A stretch of 64,000 nucleotides of DNA from Bradyrhizobium sp. NAS80.1 (GCF_001908205.1 NZ_LGHL01000014.1:1-64000), one strand, 5' to 3'. Shown: positions 43,142 to 53,825, counted from the first letter of the stretch. Numbers and translations: made by a program. The notes: generated by a model not told the origin, from the sequence alone.

Positions 43142-43996
43142 TCACGTTTCGCTGCGTATATCCGCCAATTCACGCGCCATGGCAACAAAGCCGGAGATGG
43201 GAATGGTCTCGGCACGCCGCGTCGCATCGACGCCGGCAGCAGTCGCAAGTCGTGCGGTATCGACGCCGAGCGATTTCAGACTCTGGCGCAGCATTTTTCG
43301 GCGCTGGCCGAATGCGGCGGCCGCGACCTGTTCGAGCAGCTTGCGATCGCAGGGGAGAGGCTCTGCACGCGGCACCAGGCGCACGACGGAAGAGGTGACC
43401 TTCGGCGGCGGCACGAAGGCGGACGGCGAAATGTCGAACAGGATTTTTGTTTCGGCGCGCCAGTTGGCGAGCACACCAAGACGGCCATAGGCCTCCTCGT
43501 CCTCGCGTGCGACGATGCGCTCGCCGACCTCGCGTTGAAACATCAAGACCATCATGTCGTACCAGGGCGGCCAGGGCTCGATGGTCAGCCAGTTGATCAG
43601 GAGCTGGGTCGCGATGTTATAGGGCAAATTGGCGACGATCTTGGCTTTGCCGCCGTCGAGCAGCGGGCGCGGGTCGAAGGTCATGGCATCGCCATGCACG
43701 ATATCGAGCCGGCCGGGATAGCGCAGGGAAATATCCTGCAAGGCAGGAATCGCACGCTCGTCATGCTCGATCGCGATGACGCGTTTGGCGCCCAGTGCGA
43801 GCAGGGCGCGCGTCAGGCCGCCGGGGCCCGGGCCGATCTCCACGATGGTGGAGTCCTCGAGCGGAGCCGCGGCACGCGCGATGCGCGCGGTGAGATTGAG
43901 GTCGAGCAGGAAATTCTGGCCGAGCGATTTGCGGGCCGACAAGGCGTGCTGGCGAATGACCTCGCGAAGCGGCGGGAGGTCGTCGATCGCACTCAT
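43142..43996 (-). CDS. rsmA: 16S rRNA dimethyladenosine transferase
   Basis: KsgA: methylates two adjacent adenines near the 3' end of 16S rRNA during ribosome assembly. 284 residues, with [13 protein letters not shown] site [11 protein letters not shown] and [11 protein letters not shown] (active site). Its start overlaps the pdxA stop by one base (TGATG). It belongs to the lpt-surA-pdxA-rsmA order conserved in proteobacteria. Confidence 0.97.
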   Translation of the reverse strand: MSAIDDLPPLREVIRQHALSARKSLGQNFLLDLNLTARIARAAAPLEDSTIVEIGPGPGGLTRALLALGAKRVIAIEHDERAIPALQDISLRYPGRLDIVHGDAMTFDPRPLLDGGKAKIVANLPYNIATQLLINWLTIEPWPPWYDMMVLMFQREVGERIVAREDEEAYGRLGVLANWRAETKILFDISPSAFVPPPKVTSSVVRLVPRAEPLPCDRKLLEQVAAAAFGQRRKMLRQSLKSLGVDTARLATAAGVDATRRAETIPISGFVAMARELADIRSET

Positions 43997-45009
43997 CAGA
44001 TTTTCGTGGCCGCCATGCGGCTCGCAAGCTTCAGCGCAGCGATCAGGCTTGCGGGATTGGCCTTGCCGGTGCCGGCGATGTCGAAGGCGGTGCCGTGATC
44101 GGGCGAAGTGCGGACAAAGGGCAGGCCGAGCGTGACGTTGACGGCGTCGTCGAAGGCGACCGTCTTGATCGGGATCAGCGCCTGATCGTGATACATGCAG
44201 ACCGCGCAGTCATAGGTGCTGCGCGCAGCCTCGTGGAACATGGTGTCGGCCGGCAGCGGGCCCCTAGCATCGATGCCGTCATTGCGTAGCGTCTTGAGCG
44301 CGGGCGCGATGATGGTCTGCTCCTCGTGGCCGAGCGAGCCGTCCTCGCCGGCGTGCGGATTGAGGCCGGAGACCGCGATCCGCGGCCGGGCGATGCCGAA
44401 GCGGGATTTCAGCTCGGTTGCAACGATACGGACCGTCGAGACGATCAGTTCGCTGGTGAGCTCGGACAGTGCATCGCGCAGCGAGACGTGGATCGTGACC
44501 GGCACCACGGCAAGCCGCGGCGACCACAGCATCATCACCGGCTGCGGCGCACGGCCGTCCTCTGCGGCAAGCTCGGCGAGGAATTCGGTGTGGCCGGGAT
44601 GGCGGAAGCCGGCGCGGTAGAGCACGTTCTTGGCGATCGGATTGGTGACGACGGCGCCGGCGCGGCCCTCGCGGACGTCGGCGACCGCCTGTCGGATCGA
44701 GGCGAGCGCGGCCGGTGCGCTCGATGCGTCGGGCTTGCCGGGCTCGGCCGTCGCGTGCTCGCCGGTTGCGACCACGGGAAGGGCGTTAGTGAAGGCTGCT
44801 TCGGCCTCGCCGGCGCTCACGGAGGCGATCCTGATATCGGCCCCGAGCGCTTTGGCGCGCCGCGCGATCACTCCTTCGTCGCCGAGCAGATAGAACGCGG
44901 GCAGGTTCAGTTCGCGGCGCCGAAGCCAGGCTGCGATCGTGATGTCGGGGCCGATTCCGGCGGGCTCTCCCAGGGTCAGGGCGAGGGGCTTTGCAGGGGG
45001 CTTGGCCAT
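43996..45009 (-). CDS. pdxA: 4-hydroxythreonine-4-phosphate dehydrogenase
   Basis: The enzyme of the DXP-dependent pyridoxal phosphate pathway. 337 residues, with [31 protein letters not shown] and [11 protein letters not shown] (metal-binding histidines). ATG 45009 overlaps the surA stop by one base (TGATG), so translation is coupled; a longer ORF to 45153 overlaps surA fully and is rejected. Confidence 0.97.
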   Translation of the reverse strand: MAKPPAKPLALTLGEPAGIGPDITIAAWLRRRELNLPAFYLLGDEGVIARRAKALGADIRIASVSAGEAEAAFTNALPVVATGEHATAEPGKPDASSAPAALASIRQAVADVREGRAGAVVTNPIAKNVLYRAGFRHPGHTEFLAELAAEDGRAPQPVMMLWSPRLAVVPVTIHVSLRDALSELTSELIVSTVRIVATELKSRFGIARPRIAVSGLNPHAGEDGSLGHEEQTIIAPALKTLRNDGIDARGPLPADTMFHEAARSTYDCAVCMYHDQALIPIKTVAFDDAVNVTLGLPFVRTSPDHGTAFDIAGTGKANPASLIAALKLASRMAATKI

Positions 45010-45944
45010 CAGCGGTTGCGATATTCGATCATCGCCGCCTTGCGGATCTCTTCGAGATAGGCCTTCTGGGTCTTCTCGTATTTCTCGGAGTACATCTTCT
45101 CGCGGATCTCGCGCTTTTTCGGCGTGTCGATCATGGTCGGCTTGCGCGAGCACAGCACCACCATTTCGATGCCCTGCTTGGTCACTTCGGGCGCGGTCAG
45201 ATGGCCGATCGGCGTGTCGTCGAGCACCTTGCGGAGCGCCTCCGGCAGGTCTGCGGTCGTCTTGGTGACGCTCTCGCGGATGGTGGCGTTCGGCGTCGAG
45301 CGGAACAGCGAGTTGGCTTCCTCGCAGCTTCCGACGCGCGCGCGGTAGCTTTCGGCTTCCTTGTGCCGCGTCTCCAGGAACGCCGGGGACGAGCCGCGCG
45401 GCACGATCAGCACGATCGGCTGCATCTTGTATTCGGTGCCCTCGATCTGGAGCTTGTCGCCGGTCTGGGCCTGCACGGCCTGCGCGACGTCACGCTCGCC
45501 GACCATCAGCTTTTCCTTGTAGCGGCCGCGCACGAGGCTGGTCCAAACCATCTCGGCCTTCATGCGGTTTTTCAGGGTCTCGGGACGGACGCCCTTGGAC
45601 TCGAGCGACTTGGTGAGCTGGTCCGGCGAGATGCGCATGCGCTGGGCCATGCCTTCGTAGGACTGGTTGATGTCGGAGACGCCGGGATCGACGCCGTACT
45701 TCTTGCCTTCCTTGAGCTTCACCTTGTCGTCGATCAGCTCGTTGATGACATCCTGCCGGCTCGGCGCCTTCTGCGTCGTCAGCTGGTCGAGCTTGCTGCG
45801 CTGCTCGATGTCAAAATCAGTGATCGGATCACCGTTGACCATGACGACGACGTTCTGCGCGCGCGACGGTGAGGGCAGGCCGGTCAGGACCAGTCCGGCG
45901 CCGAAGGCGAGGAGGAGGCGGAAGACAGGCAATCGGGTCGTCAT
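45009..45944 (-). CDS. surA: SurA-type periplasmic chaperone / peptidyl-prolyl isomerase
   Basis: A 311-residue periplasmic chaperone for outer-membrane proteins, including LptD. Signal peptide to about residue 29, then the SurA N-domain (VVVMVNGDPITDFDIEQRSKL) and a weak parvulin-like C-terminal part. It is shorter than E. coli SurA, with one rather than two PPIase domains, as usual in alphaproteobacteria. It follows lptD by 68 bases. Confidence 0.92.
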   Translation of the reverse strand: MTTRLPVFRLLLAFGAGLVLTGLPSPSRAQNVVVMVNGDPITDFDIEQRSKLDQLTTQKAPSRQDVINELIDDKVKLKEGKKYGVDPGVSDINQSYEGMAQRMRISPDQLTKSLESKGVRPETLKNRMKAEMVWTSLVRGRYKEKLMVGERDVAQAVQAQTGDKLQIEGTEYKMQPIVLIVPRGSSPAFLETRHKEAESYRARVGSCEEANSLFRSTPNATIRESVTKTTADLPEALRKVLDDTPIGHLTAPEVTKQGIEMVVLCSRKPTMIDTPKKREIREKMYSEKYEKTQKAYLEEIRKAAMIEYRNR

Positions 45945-46012
45945 GGTTGTCGCTCGGATGTCAGCCAGGATGAGCCTGCGATTGGGAACACGGCGCAGGC
46001 ACTTCAGACGGT

Positions 46013-48499
46013 CTACTGGTAGCCGGCGGAACTGCTAGATCCGGTCGAGGTCGCCAACGTGCGCAGACCGATCTGGAACATGATCGCGTGGCTCAGCACG
46101 GGCGGCGTCGTGCCCGCGGAGTAGCTATACGAAGTTACATAGTTAGCCGCCAGCACGAAGCAATCGTCGACATAGCCGGCGCCGAGCACATACTGGTTGA
46201 TCTTGTTGGCCTCGAGGTCCCAGCGCGCAGAGCCCGTCACCACCCAGTTGGCCGCAACCTTCAGCGAGCCGGAGGTCAGGATGCCCTCGCGGCGCGTCAG
46301 ATAGCCGAGCTCAGGCTGCGCCGCGTAATTACCGTACATCACGCTCATCGACCAGCGATTGAAGTTGGCGCGGCCTTCCGCCTCGAAGCGCTGGACGTTC
46401 CAGGTCTGCTCGTCCATGCGGGAGCGGACGCTGAACGTATAGGTGCTGTTGGGCGAGTAGCTGGCGCTCGCCACGTAATCGGACTGCGGCTTGTCGAGGC
46501 CGGAATCGAGGCCGGTGTTGATGGAGTCCTGGACCGTGTATGAGTTCAGGCCGAACAGCTGGTAGGACTGGCCGAACAGCACCTTGACGGCGCCGCCCTT
46601 GTCGAACTGCGTGGTGGCCTGCACGCCGACATTGGCGCGGCCGCCGCCCTCGACGCGGTCGTAGCCGGAGAATTTGTCGACGCTGAACAGGTTCGAGGTG
46701 TCGAACACCATGCTCTGCGCGTCCTCGTTCGGGAGCTTGCCGGCATAAGTCTCGTTCGGCCGAATGATGATCTGCGCGATCGGCTCGATGGTGGTTGAGC
46801 CCCAGGGCTGAACGTTGATGAAGGGATAGCGGTACTCCAGACCGACGGTCGGCATCAGGCGCAGCGCCTGGGTGTCGCCGACGGGCAGGAAGTTGGACAC
46901 GCCGGGCTGGTTGGAGACCGAGGAGTTGATCGCGTCGGCGCGCAGGATGGCGAACGGCGTCCAGATCTCACCGAACGGATCGGTGAAGGACTTGCGCCAC
47001 TGCGCTTCCGCGGTCAGGCGGGTGTAGGTGCCGGGGAAGCCTCGCAGCAAGCACTGCGAAGGCGTGCGCGCAAGTGGATCGGCCGACGCCGTCGTGCACA
47101 GGCCGGCGGTGTTGGCGAGCGTCGTGATCGGATCGAACACCGCGGTGTCACGCGACAGGTTCACGAAATTGGTCTTGTAGCTGAACTCGCCGCCGAAGAC
47201 CGGATAGTTGAGCACGTTCGAGTAGTCGATCACTGGGTAGACGACCGGCACCTGGCTCTGGTTGCCCGAGTAGCTCAGCCAATACATCGTGCGCGCGTCG
47301 AAGAAGCTGCGATTGCCGACGCCGGTCAAATAGAGCTGCGACAGCGCGTCGGTCGGTAGATACAGGAACGAGCCCAGCGGATCGCGGTACTGCGACAACC
47401 GATAGTCCGAGAAGAAATAGTAGTCGGACATCAGGACGCCGTCCCAACCCCAGACCCACTTGTCGTTCAGCGCGAACTGGCCCTTGGTATCGACAGCGCC
47501 GCGGAACTGGCGATCGCCGGGTTGACCGGCGAGCGCGCCCGGGTCGAGCTGGTCGATGCCGTAGACGCGGATTTGGTAGGCGCCGTCCATCAGGCGCTGC
47601 CGGAACTCGGCCTGGAACAGCACGCCCTGCTTGGACGTGATGCGGGGATTGAAGGTCAGGTCCATGTCGGGCGCGATCGCCCAATAGAACGGAACTTCGA
47701 CGCCGTAGCCGAACGGAGTGTTCGACGTGAAGCCCGGCATCAGGAAGCCGGTCTTGCGCTTCACGGTCGGGTCGGGCGTCGAGAAATAGGGCATGTAGGC
47801 GAGCGGCACACCGAAGAATTCGAGCTGTGCCGTCTCGAAGTAGAGCATCTTTTCCTGCTGGTCGTGGATGATGCGGGCACCCTTGACCTGCCACAGCGGC
47901 GGCTTCTTCGGATCATCCTTACAGGGCGCGCAGGCGGTGTAGACGCCGTTCTCGAACACTGTGTAGTTGCCGCTGGAGCGGTCGGCGCGGCTCGCGGCCA
48001 TGCGGGTTTGGTCGGCGGTGTCCACGCGCAGCGAATCGACGAAACCGTCACGGTAGTCGTCGGAGAGATCCATGATCTCGGCATAGGTGATCTTGCCGTC
48101 GGCATCCGTCATGCGGATGTTGCCTTCGGCATGGAGGCGCTTGGTCTTCTGGTCGTAGACGACCCTGTCGGCCTCGACGCTGGTGCCGTTGTAGAACAGC
48201 TGGACGTTACCGACCGCGGAGACGCGCGAATTGTTGTAGTCGTAGTCGACCTCGGTCGCCTGAACCAGCATCTGGTTGTCGTTGGCGACCTTCGGCGGCT
48301 TCGGACGCGGCGGCAGCGGGTTGTAGGTGAAGCTCTGGGCTGATGCCGGCGTTACTGCGGCAACGCCCATCAGGCCGCCGAGCGAAGCCACGGCGGCGAC
48401 AGCAAGCAGGATCCTGCGGATGGACAAACGGCACCCGTTCGCGCGCACCATTGTGCGCCGCGTCAAACGAGACACGGGTCCTCGGCGGACGGTCGTCAC
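46013..48499 (-). CDS. lptD: LPS-assembly protein LptD
   Basis: The outer-membrane barrel that inserts lipopolysaccharide into the outer leaflet. 828 residues: a long N-terminus with signal peptide (cleavage near ASAQS), an OstA/LptA-like periplasmic domain (VQATEVDYDYNNSRV...VGNVQLFYNG), then a C-terminal barrel with many aromatic strands. The GTG at 48499 overlaps the lptG stop (TAGTG) and has GGAGG upstream; an ORF extension to 48565 lies inside lptG and is rejected. The order lptF-lptG-lptD-surA links LPS export with its folding chaperone. Confidence 0.95.
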   Translation of the reverse strand: MTTVRRGPVSRLTRRTMVRANGCRLSIRRILLAVAAVASLGGLMGVAAVTPASAQSFTYNPLPPRPKPPKVANDNQMLVQATEVDYDYNNSRVSAVGNVQLFYNGTSVEADRVVYDQKTKRLHAEGNIRMTDADGKITYAEIMDLSDDYRDGFVDSLRVDTADQTRMAASRADRSSGNYTVFENGVYTACAPCKDDPKKPPLWQVKGARIIHDQQEKMLYFETAQLEFFGVPLAYMPYFSTPDPTVKRKTGFLMPGFTSNTPFGYGVEVPFYWAIAPDMDLTFNPRITSKQGVLFQAEFRQRLMDGAYQIRVYGIDQLDPGALAGQPGDRQFRGAVDTKGQFALNDKWVWGWDGVLMSDYYFFSDYRLSQYRDPLGSFLYLPTDALSQLYLTGVGNRSFFDARTMYWLSYSGNQSQVPVVYPVIDYSNVLNYPVFGGEFSYKTNFVNLSRDTAVFDPITTLANTAGLCTTASADPLARTPSQCLLRGFPGTYTRLTAEAQWRKSFTDPFGEIWTPFAILRADAINSSVSNQPGVSNFLPVGDTQALRLMPTVGLEYRYPFINVQPWGSTTIEPIAQIIIRPNETYAGKLPNEDAQSMVFDTSNLFSVDKFSGYDRVEGGGRANVGVQATTQFDKGGAVKVLFGQSYQLFGLNSYTVQDSINTGLDSGLDKPQSDYVASASYSPNSTYTFSVRSRMDEQTWNVQRFEAEGRANFNRWSMSVMYGNYAAQPELGYLTRREGILTSGSLKVAANWVVTGSARWDLEANKINQYVLGAGYVDDCFVLAANYVTSYSYSAGTTPPVLSHAIMFQIGLRTLATSTGSSSSAGYQ

Positions 48500-49596
48500 T
48501 ATCCGTCCTCCTGATACAGCAAGGCTAAAAAGCCGGTGAGGCCGCCCACCACCACGGGCAACCACGCCGCAGCGATCGGATGCATCAACTCAGCCTTGCT
48601 CAAGTCTTCAGTCACTTTCGACAGAACGTAGAGCAGAAAGCCTGCGCCCACGCCACTCAAAACCATCTTCTGCACGCCGCCCATCCGAAAGAAACGCAAC
48701 GACACGGAGGCCGCAAGCATCACCATGGCTGCAAGCAAAAACGGCTGCGCCAGAAGCTTGTGATACTGGAGTCGGTATCCGGCTGTCGCGAAGCCTGAGC
48801 TTTCGGAAGAGCGGATGTAGCTCGGTAGTTGCCAAAAAGACACAGTCTCGGGTGTGGAAAAGCTGTTGCGGACCTGCGCCTCGGTCAGCGTCGTCGGAAT
48901 CTCCAGGGTGGCCTGGTCGATCGGTGGCGAATCCAGCGAGAAGCGGCGGACGGACTTGAACAGCCAGTGGCCGGCCTCGAGCGTGGCCTCGCGGGCCTCG
49001 ATCCGCTCCTTGAAATGCCAATCCGTATCGAATCGGAACAGCGTCAGCCCGGTCAGCCGGACGCCCTGTTGTTCGCTGCGCGCAGCATTGATGATGACCT
49101 GGCCATCATCGGTGACCTGGTTGAGCCAGAAGCCGGAGGCGTCCTGGATGCCGCCGCCGGGCGCCGAGCCGAACAGCTCGGCCTCCATGCGCTTGGAGAG
49201 CTCGCGCAGATTGGCCGACAGCGGATTGTAGGCGACGGTGGCGATCACGCCGATCAGGAGCGCGCTGCCGAGCGCCGGCGAGATGAACTGCCACGCGGAG
49301 ATGCCGGCGGCGCGCGCAACCACGAGCTCGAGCCGGCGGGAGAGGGCGAGGTAGCAGGTCATGGCGCCGATCAGCATGCAGAACGGCGTCAGCTTCTCCA
49401 GCAGCTGCGGCACCCGGAACAGCGAGGTCTCGGCCACCATGATCGCGGAGGCGGAGGCGAGGCCAGAGGTCTTGCGCACCATCTCGATATAGTCGACCAG
49501 CACCAGCAGCAGGAAAATGCCCGCGAACACGCCGAGCGCCGCGACGACGAATCGTCCGGCAAAATAGCGCCCGAGTGTGTTGGTGAGCATGCTCAT
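48499..49596 (-). CDS. lptG: LPS export ABC transporter permease LptG
   Basis: An inner-membrane permease of the LptB2FG complex that pulls LPS from the membrane. 365 residues; six helices, with a large periplasmic beta-jellyroll domain between helices 3 and 4. The family start TNTLGRYFAGRF and C-terminal helices match. ATG overlaps the lptF stop (ATGA). LptB itself is encoded outside this window. Confidence 0.95.
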   Translation of the reverse strand: MSMLTNTLGRYFAGRFVVAALGVFAGIFLLLVLVDYIEMVRKTSGLASASAIMVAETSLFRVPQLLEKLTPFCMLIGAMTCYLALSRRLELVVARAAGISAWQFISPALGSALLIGVIATVAYNPLSANLRELSKRMEAELFGSAPGGGIQDASGFWLNQVTDDGQVIINAARSEQQGVRLTGLTLFRFDTDWHFKERIEAREATLEAGHWLFKSVRRFSLDSPPIDQATLEIPTTLTEAQVRNSFSTPETVSFWQLPSYIRSSESSGFATAGYRLQYHKLLAQPFLLAAMVMLAASVSLRFFRMGGVQKMVLSGVGAGFLLYVLSKVTEDLSKAELMHPIAAAWLPVVVGGLTGFLALLYQEDG

Positions 49597-50762
49597 GCGG
49601 TGGCCGGCCGTCCGAACAGCCGCGCGATCCGCGCGTTCGACCTGTTGATAGCCTCCAGGAGGCCGGGCGGCGGTTCGACCACGATGCCGCCGATGATCAT
49701 CCAGACGCCGGTGCCGATCGCGGCCGCGAGCATCGTATACTGAACCAGCGCCGCGGCCGGCGATTTCACCGCCATCACCGAGCAGGCGAATCCCGCCATG
49801 CGCAGGCCGAACACCGCCAGCACCGAGCCGCCGATCGAGAAATTGCGGCTCTGGCGCGTGGTGCGCGGCGCGCCGAGGAAGGCGAAGGTCAGCGCCGCAA
49901 AGGCGAACGGATAGAGTGGCGCCATGATGCGGTCATGCAGCTCGGACCGGAACTGGCCGGGGACCGCCTTGTACACAGGATCGTCCTCGGAGGGCGAGAA
50001 CAGCTCCCAGAGATAGCGCTCGCGGATGCCGAGGGTGACGTCGTGGCCCTGGTTGGAGAACTTCGACATGTCGAAGCCGTAGCGGCCGAACGCCACCAGC
50101 GCGGGATCGCGCTTGCCGGTCTCGAAACGCTGGAGATTGCCGTCCTTCAGCACCAGGAACGATCCGTTGTCGTTCTTCACGACCTCGCCGTGCTCGGCGA
50201 CGATCGAGACGCGCTCGTTCGGATCACGGCGATCGTCGATGAAGATGCCGGCCAGAATGCCGCCGGGCTGGCGTTCGCGGATCCGGATCGTGAGGTTCTT
50301 GTCGAGCTGGGCGAAGCGGCCGGGCTGCAGGATGTTGGTGAGCACGTCCGCGGTGATCTCGGCGTCCCACTGCTTGATCCGCCGCATGCCGTCGGGGGCA
50401 AGGTAGGCTGCGATGAAGCCTACGAGCAGCGCCACCACGCAGGTGGCGTAGAAGAACGGATAGAAAAGCCGGAACGGCGAGAAGCCGGCGGCATTCATCA
50501 CGATGATCTCGGAATCGGTCGCGAGCTTGTTCAGCGTGTGCGAGATCGCGATCATCAGCGCGATCGGCGAGATGATCAGGACCAGGGCCGGGACCACGAG
50601 GCTGGTGATGCCGAGGAAGGTCAGGATGGTCTGACCCTGACTCGTCATCAGGTCGATGCCGCGCAACGCCTGCGTAATCCAGATCACGCCCGTGAGGCTG
50701 ACCAGGACCAGCGCAAACGACGCCAGCGTCGTGCGGAAAATATACCTATCAATTGACCCCAT
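49593..50762 (-). CDS. lptF: LPS export ABC transporter permease LptF
   Basis: The partner permease of LptG. 389 residues, starting MGSIDRYIFRTTLASF, with the same six-helix layout and periplasmic domain. It is the first gene of the lptF-lptG-lptD-surA-pdxA-rsmA run, divergent from pepA across 342 bp. Confidence 0.95.
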   Translation of the reverse strand: MGSIDRYIFRTTLASFALVLVSLTGVIWITQALRGIDLMTSQGQTILTFLGITSLVVPALVLIISPIALMIAISHTLNKLATDSEIIVMNAAGFSPFRLFYPFFYATCVVALLVGFIAAYLAPDGMRRIKQWDAEITADVLTNILQPGRFAQLDKNLTIRIRERQPGGILAGIFIDDRRDPNERVSIVAEHGEVVKNDNGSFLVLKDGNLQRFETGKRDPALVAFGRYGFDMSKFSNQGHDVTLGIRERYLWELFSPSEDDPVYKAVPGQFRSELHDRIMAPLYPFAFAALTFAFLGAPRTTRQSRNFSIGGSVLAVFGLRMAGFACSVMAVKSPAAALVQYTMLAAAIGTGVWMIIGGIVVEPPPGLLEAINRSNARIARLFGRPATA

Positions 50763-51104
50763 GCGCTACCGCACGAATCCCACCGAGTCCCCACTGCAGG
50801 CCCAAATTCCGGCTGCCCAACCAATCCCCTGAAAGGGGATCCCCAAGGTCGACCAGCCGCCTCTTCGTCCGGCTTACACACTCTCACTACCATCCCTTTG
50901 ATCCGTCAACAAAATGGCTGCCCCGTGGCACCCTCGATGTATGGTTAATATTTCCCTCGTTGTGGCCTGGCGGCCACGGGGGCGCTTGGCATCTGCCGGG
51001 TCGCTGGCCCATAGTGCGGCCGGCTCAGTGAATCGCCATTCAGGTCCGGTCTCTGGCCGGGATCGCCGAACGGCAAAAAGTCCCATGTTTTGGAGGAGTT
51101 ACCC
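50763..51104. other. Divergent promoter region lptF / pepA
   Basis: About 340 bp. GGAGGAG before pepA is a strong ribosome-binding site. I see AT-rich patches (around 50940-50955) that could be promoter elements, but none is clear enough to call. No gene or repeat is recognised. Confidence 0.5.
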
Positions 51105-52604
51105 ATGTCCGATGCCATCAAGGTCGGCTTCGTCCCGTTGTCTGCCGCCCCCCGTGGCATCATGGTCGTGTTCTGCGACGACAGTCTGAAAGTCGGTCCG
51201 GCGACGGCCAAGGCGCTGGGCGGCGCCACCGAACTCGTGAAGCGGGCGGCCTCCGCCGCCGCCTTCAAAGGCAAGAGCGGCGCCGCGCTGGATATTCTGG
51301 CGCCGGAGGGGGTGAAGGCCTCCCGTCTGATGGTAATCGGTGTCGGCAAGGCAACCGGCCTGAAGGCGAACGACTTTCTCAAATTCGGCGGTGTGGCGGC
51401 GAGCAAGCTTCCGGCCGGGGCTGCCGCCATGACCATCATGGCGGAACTGCCTGGCAGCGCCATGACGAGCGAGCAGGCGGTCGCGATCGCCTCGGGCCTG
51501 CGGCTGCGCGCCTACAAGTTCGACCGGTACAAGACAAAGAAGAAGGACGGCGAGGAAGGCGGCTCGCGCGCCGACGTCTCGCTCGCGGTTGGCGATGCGG
51601 CCGCGGCGAAGAAGGCGTTTGCCTCGGCCGGCCACGTCGTCAATGGCGTCATCATCGCGCGCGACCTCGTCAACGAGCCGCCGAATGTACTTTTCCCCGA
51701 GGAATTCGCGCGCCGCGCCGGTCAGCTCCGCAAGCTCGGCGTCAAGGTCGAGGTGCTCGACGTCAAGGCGATGGACAAGCTCGGTATGGGCGCGCTGCTC
51801 GGTGTCGGCCAGGGCTCCGTACGGCCGAGCCGCACCGTGATCATGCGCTGGGACGGCGGCAAGAGGGGCGATGCGCCGGTCGCCTTCGTCGGCAAGGGCG
51901 TCTGCTTCGATACTGGCGGCATTTCGATCAAGCCAGCCGGCAGCATGGAGGACATGAAGGGCGATATGGGCGGAGCTGCCTGCGTCGTCGGCCTGATGCA
52001 CGCGCTCGCAGCGCGCAAGGCCAAGGTCAACGTGGTCGGCGCCATCGGCCTCGTCGAGAACATGCCCGACGGCAACGCGCAGCGGCCGGGCGATATCGTC
52101 ACCTCGATGTCGGGCCAGACCATCGAGATCATCAACACCGACGCGGAAGGCCGTCTCGTGCTGGCCGACGTGCTCTGGTACGTCGCCAAGAAGACGAAGC
52201 CGAAATTCATGGTGGATCTGGCGACGCTGACCGGTGCGATCATGGTCGCGCTCGGCACCGAGCATGCCGGCATGTTCTCCAACAATGACGAGCTTGCGGA
52301 CCGGCTGCTCGCGGCCGGCATCGAGAGCGGGGAAAAGGTCTGGCGAATGCCGCTCGGCCCCGAATACGACAAGCTGATCGATTCCCAGTTCGCCGACATG
52401 AAGAACACCGGCGGCCGTCATGGTGGCTCGATCACCGCCGCGCAGTTCCTCCAGCGCTTCGTTGACGGTACGCCCTGGGCGCATCTCGACATCGCCGGCA
52501 CCGCCATGGGCGCGCCGAAGACCGACATCAACCAGAGCTGGGGCTCCGGCTATGGCGTCCGGCTGCTCGACCGGCTGGTTGCCGACCATTACGAGCGCAA
52601 ATGA
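51105..52604 (+). CDS. pepA: Leucyl aminopeptidase
   Basis: A cytosolic M17 di-metal aminopeptidase; 499 residues. The catalytic domain carries [15 protein letters not shown] and the signature [14 protein letters not shown]. The ATG 51105 ([12 protein letters not shown]) follows a GGAGGAG box. holC overlaps its stop by four bases (ATGA), a pairing widely kept in proteobacteria. Confidence 0.97.
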   Translation: MSDAIKVGFVPLSAAPRGIMVVFCDDSLKVGPATAKALGGATELVKRAASAAAFKGKSGAALDILAPEGVKASRLMVIGVGKATGLKANDFLKFGGVAASKLPAGAAAMTIMAELPGSAMTSEQAVAIASGLRLRAYKFDRYKTKKKDGEEGGSRADVSLAVGDAAAAKKAFASAGHVVNGVIIARDLVNEPPNVLFPEEFARRAGQLRKLGVKVEVLDVKAMDKLGMGALLGVGQGSVRPSRTVIMRWDGGKRGDAPVAFVGKGVCFDTGGISIKPAGSMEDMKGDMGGAACVVGLMHALAARKAKVNVVGAIGLVENMPDGNAQRPGDIVTSMSGQTIEIINTDAEGRLVLADVLWYVAKKTKPKFMVDLATLTGAIMVALGTEHAGMFSNNDELADRLLAAGIESGEKVWRMPLGPEYDKLIDSQFADMKNTGGRHGGSITAAQFLQRFVDGTPWAHLDIAGTAMGAPKTDINQSWGSGYGVRLLDRLVADHYERK

Positions 52605-53053
52605 CCGAAGTGCTGTTCTACCATCTGCAAAATATGACGGTGGAGAACGTGTTGCCGCCGCTTCTCGAGAAATCGCTCGAGCGCGGCTGGCGAGTCGTGG
52701 TGCAATCGACCTCGCCGGAGCGGGCCGAAGCGCTGGACGCGCATCTGTGGACCTATCGCGACGATTCCTTCCTGCCGCACGCGACATGGCGGGTGAACGA
52801 CGCCGCCGATCAGCCGATCGTGCTGGCGGTCGAGGAGGACAATCCCAACGGCGCCAATGTCCGCTTCCTGATAGACAACGCCACGCTGCCCCAGGACGCG
52901 CAGGGCTATGAGCGGGTGGTGCTGCTGTTCAACGGCGACGATCCGGACGCGCTCGCTCTGGCCCGCAGCGCCTGGACGGATTGCAAGGCGCGGGGATTTG
53001 AAGTCACCTATTGGCAGGCCGACGAACGGGGCCGGTGGCAGCGGCGGAATTAG
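52601..53053 (+). CDS. holC: DNA polymerase III chi subunit
   Basis: A 150-residue clamp-loader accessory subunit that binds single-strand-binding protein. The start [28 protein letters not shown] and the [10 protein letters not shown] motif are typical. It overlaps the pepA stop (ATGA), so both are translated in a coupled way. Confidence 0.93.
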   Translation: MTEVLFYHLQNMTVENVLPPLLEKSLERGWRVVVQSTSPERAEALDAHLWTYRDDSFLPHATWRVNDAADQPIVLAVEEDNPNGANVRFLIDNATLPQDAQGYERVVLLFNGDDPDALALARSAWTDCKARGFEVTYWQADERGRWQRRN

Positions 53054-53174
53054 CGGTCGATCGCAATTAATGATAATTTGCACTTTTCGCGCGATGATGG
53101 CTTTTGTCACCTTCGTGCCGCAAAGTGATGTTGGGACAATCGCTTAGGGCTGGTCCTTCACGCGGGGAATTTAG

Positions 53175-53715
53175 TTGATCGTGCGACATCAAAAGCTTCC
53201 CAGGTCGCTCATAGTTGCGTTGGCTGCCGTAGCACCGCTGGTCGCTGGCTGCTCGAGCGGGACTGATTTGCTGTCGAAGGACGCCGAATGGTTCCAGAGG
53301 CCAAGCCGTCTGTTCATCAAGAGCATCTCGATTGAATCGCCGCCGCTGACGCCTGACAAGCCAGTTGGAGCCGAGGATCTGGTCAGCGCCGACGGGGCCT
53401 GTCCAGGCGTGGCGCCGCCCCCCCGGGCCGGCGGATGCCAACGCGTCGACGACAGCGCCGGCGCCCACGGGCGGCACGGTCGCGCTCGGCCACACCGAAT
53501 GCGACGTGGTACGCGGCATCGGCTCGCCCTCGACCGTCAACCTCTCCAACGATGCCGCCGGCCGGCGCGTCGCCGTGGTCACCTGGACAACCGGTCCGCG
53601 CGCCGGCATCTACACCTTCACCTCTGGCCGCCTGTCCTCGATCGAGGGCACGACAGAGGCACCGGTTGCGCCGAAGCCCGCCAAGCCGAAGGCGAAGAAG
53701 AAGGCGGCCACGTAA
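53175..53715 (+). pseudogene. Putative lipoprotein, frameshifted
   Basis: The 5' part encodes a lipoprotein signal (VAPLVAGC, cysteine near residue 24) and then KDAEWFQRPSRLFIKS. The 3' part, in another frame, gives ALGHTECDVVRGIGSPST and a lysine-rich end at 53715. The frames meet at a run of seven C (53418-53424), where six C would join them into PPPGPADANAS and a protein of about 179 residues. The 3' half recalls small outer-membrane lipoproteins with a two-helix/three-strand fold, but I cannot name a family. The TTG start (53175) or GTG (53181) is uncertain. Confidence 0.75.
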
Positions 53716-53726
53716 CACGGTGCTCT

Positions 53727-53825
53727 TGTCCCGGACGCGGCGCGGCATGAAATGACGCGACGCTGAGCCGGGACCCAGCTCTCTCGATCACAGGCCCCGG
53801 CTCAGCAGCGCGTCACTATCGCTGC
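53727..53825. repeat. CCCGGACGCGGCGC-type palindromic repeat, copy 2
   Basis: It holds TGTCCCGGACGCGGCGCGGC, then GAGCCGGGACCCAG, GGCCCCGGCTC and AGCAGCGCGTCACT, the same parts as the element at 19683-19862 but without its inner extension. It follows the lipoprotein gene directly. Confidence 0.75.

Noticed and set aside
51099..52787. Long minus-strand ORF opposite pepA
   Set aside because: Mirror reading of pepA codons; the composition (Arg/Ala/His-rich) and lack of motifs mark it as a shadow.
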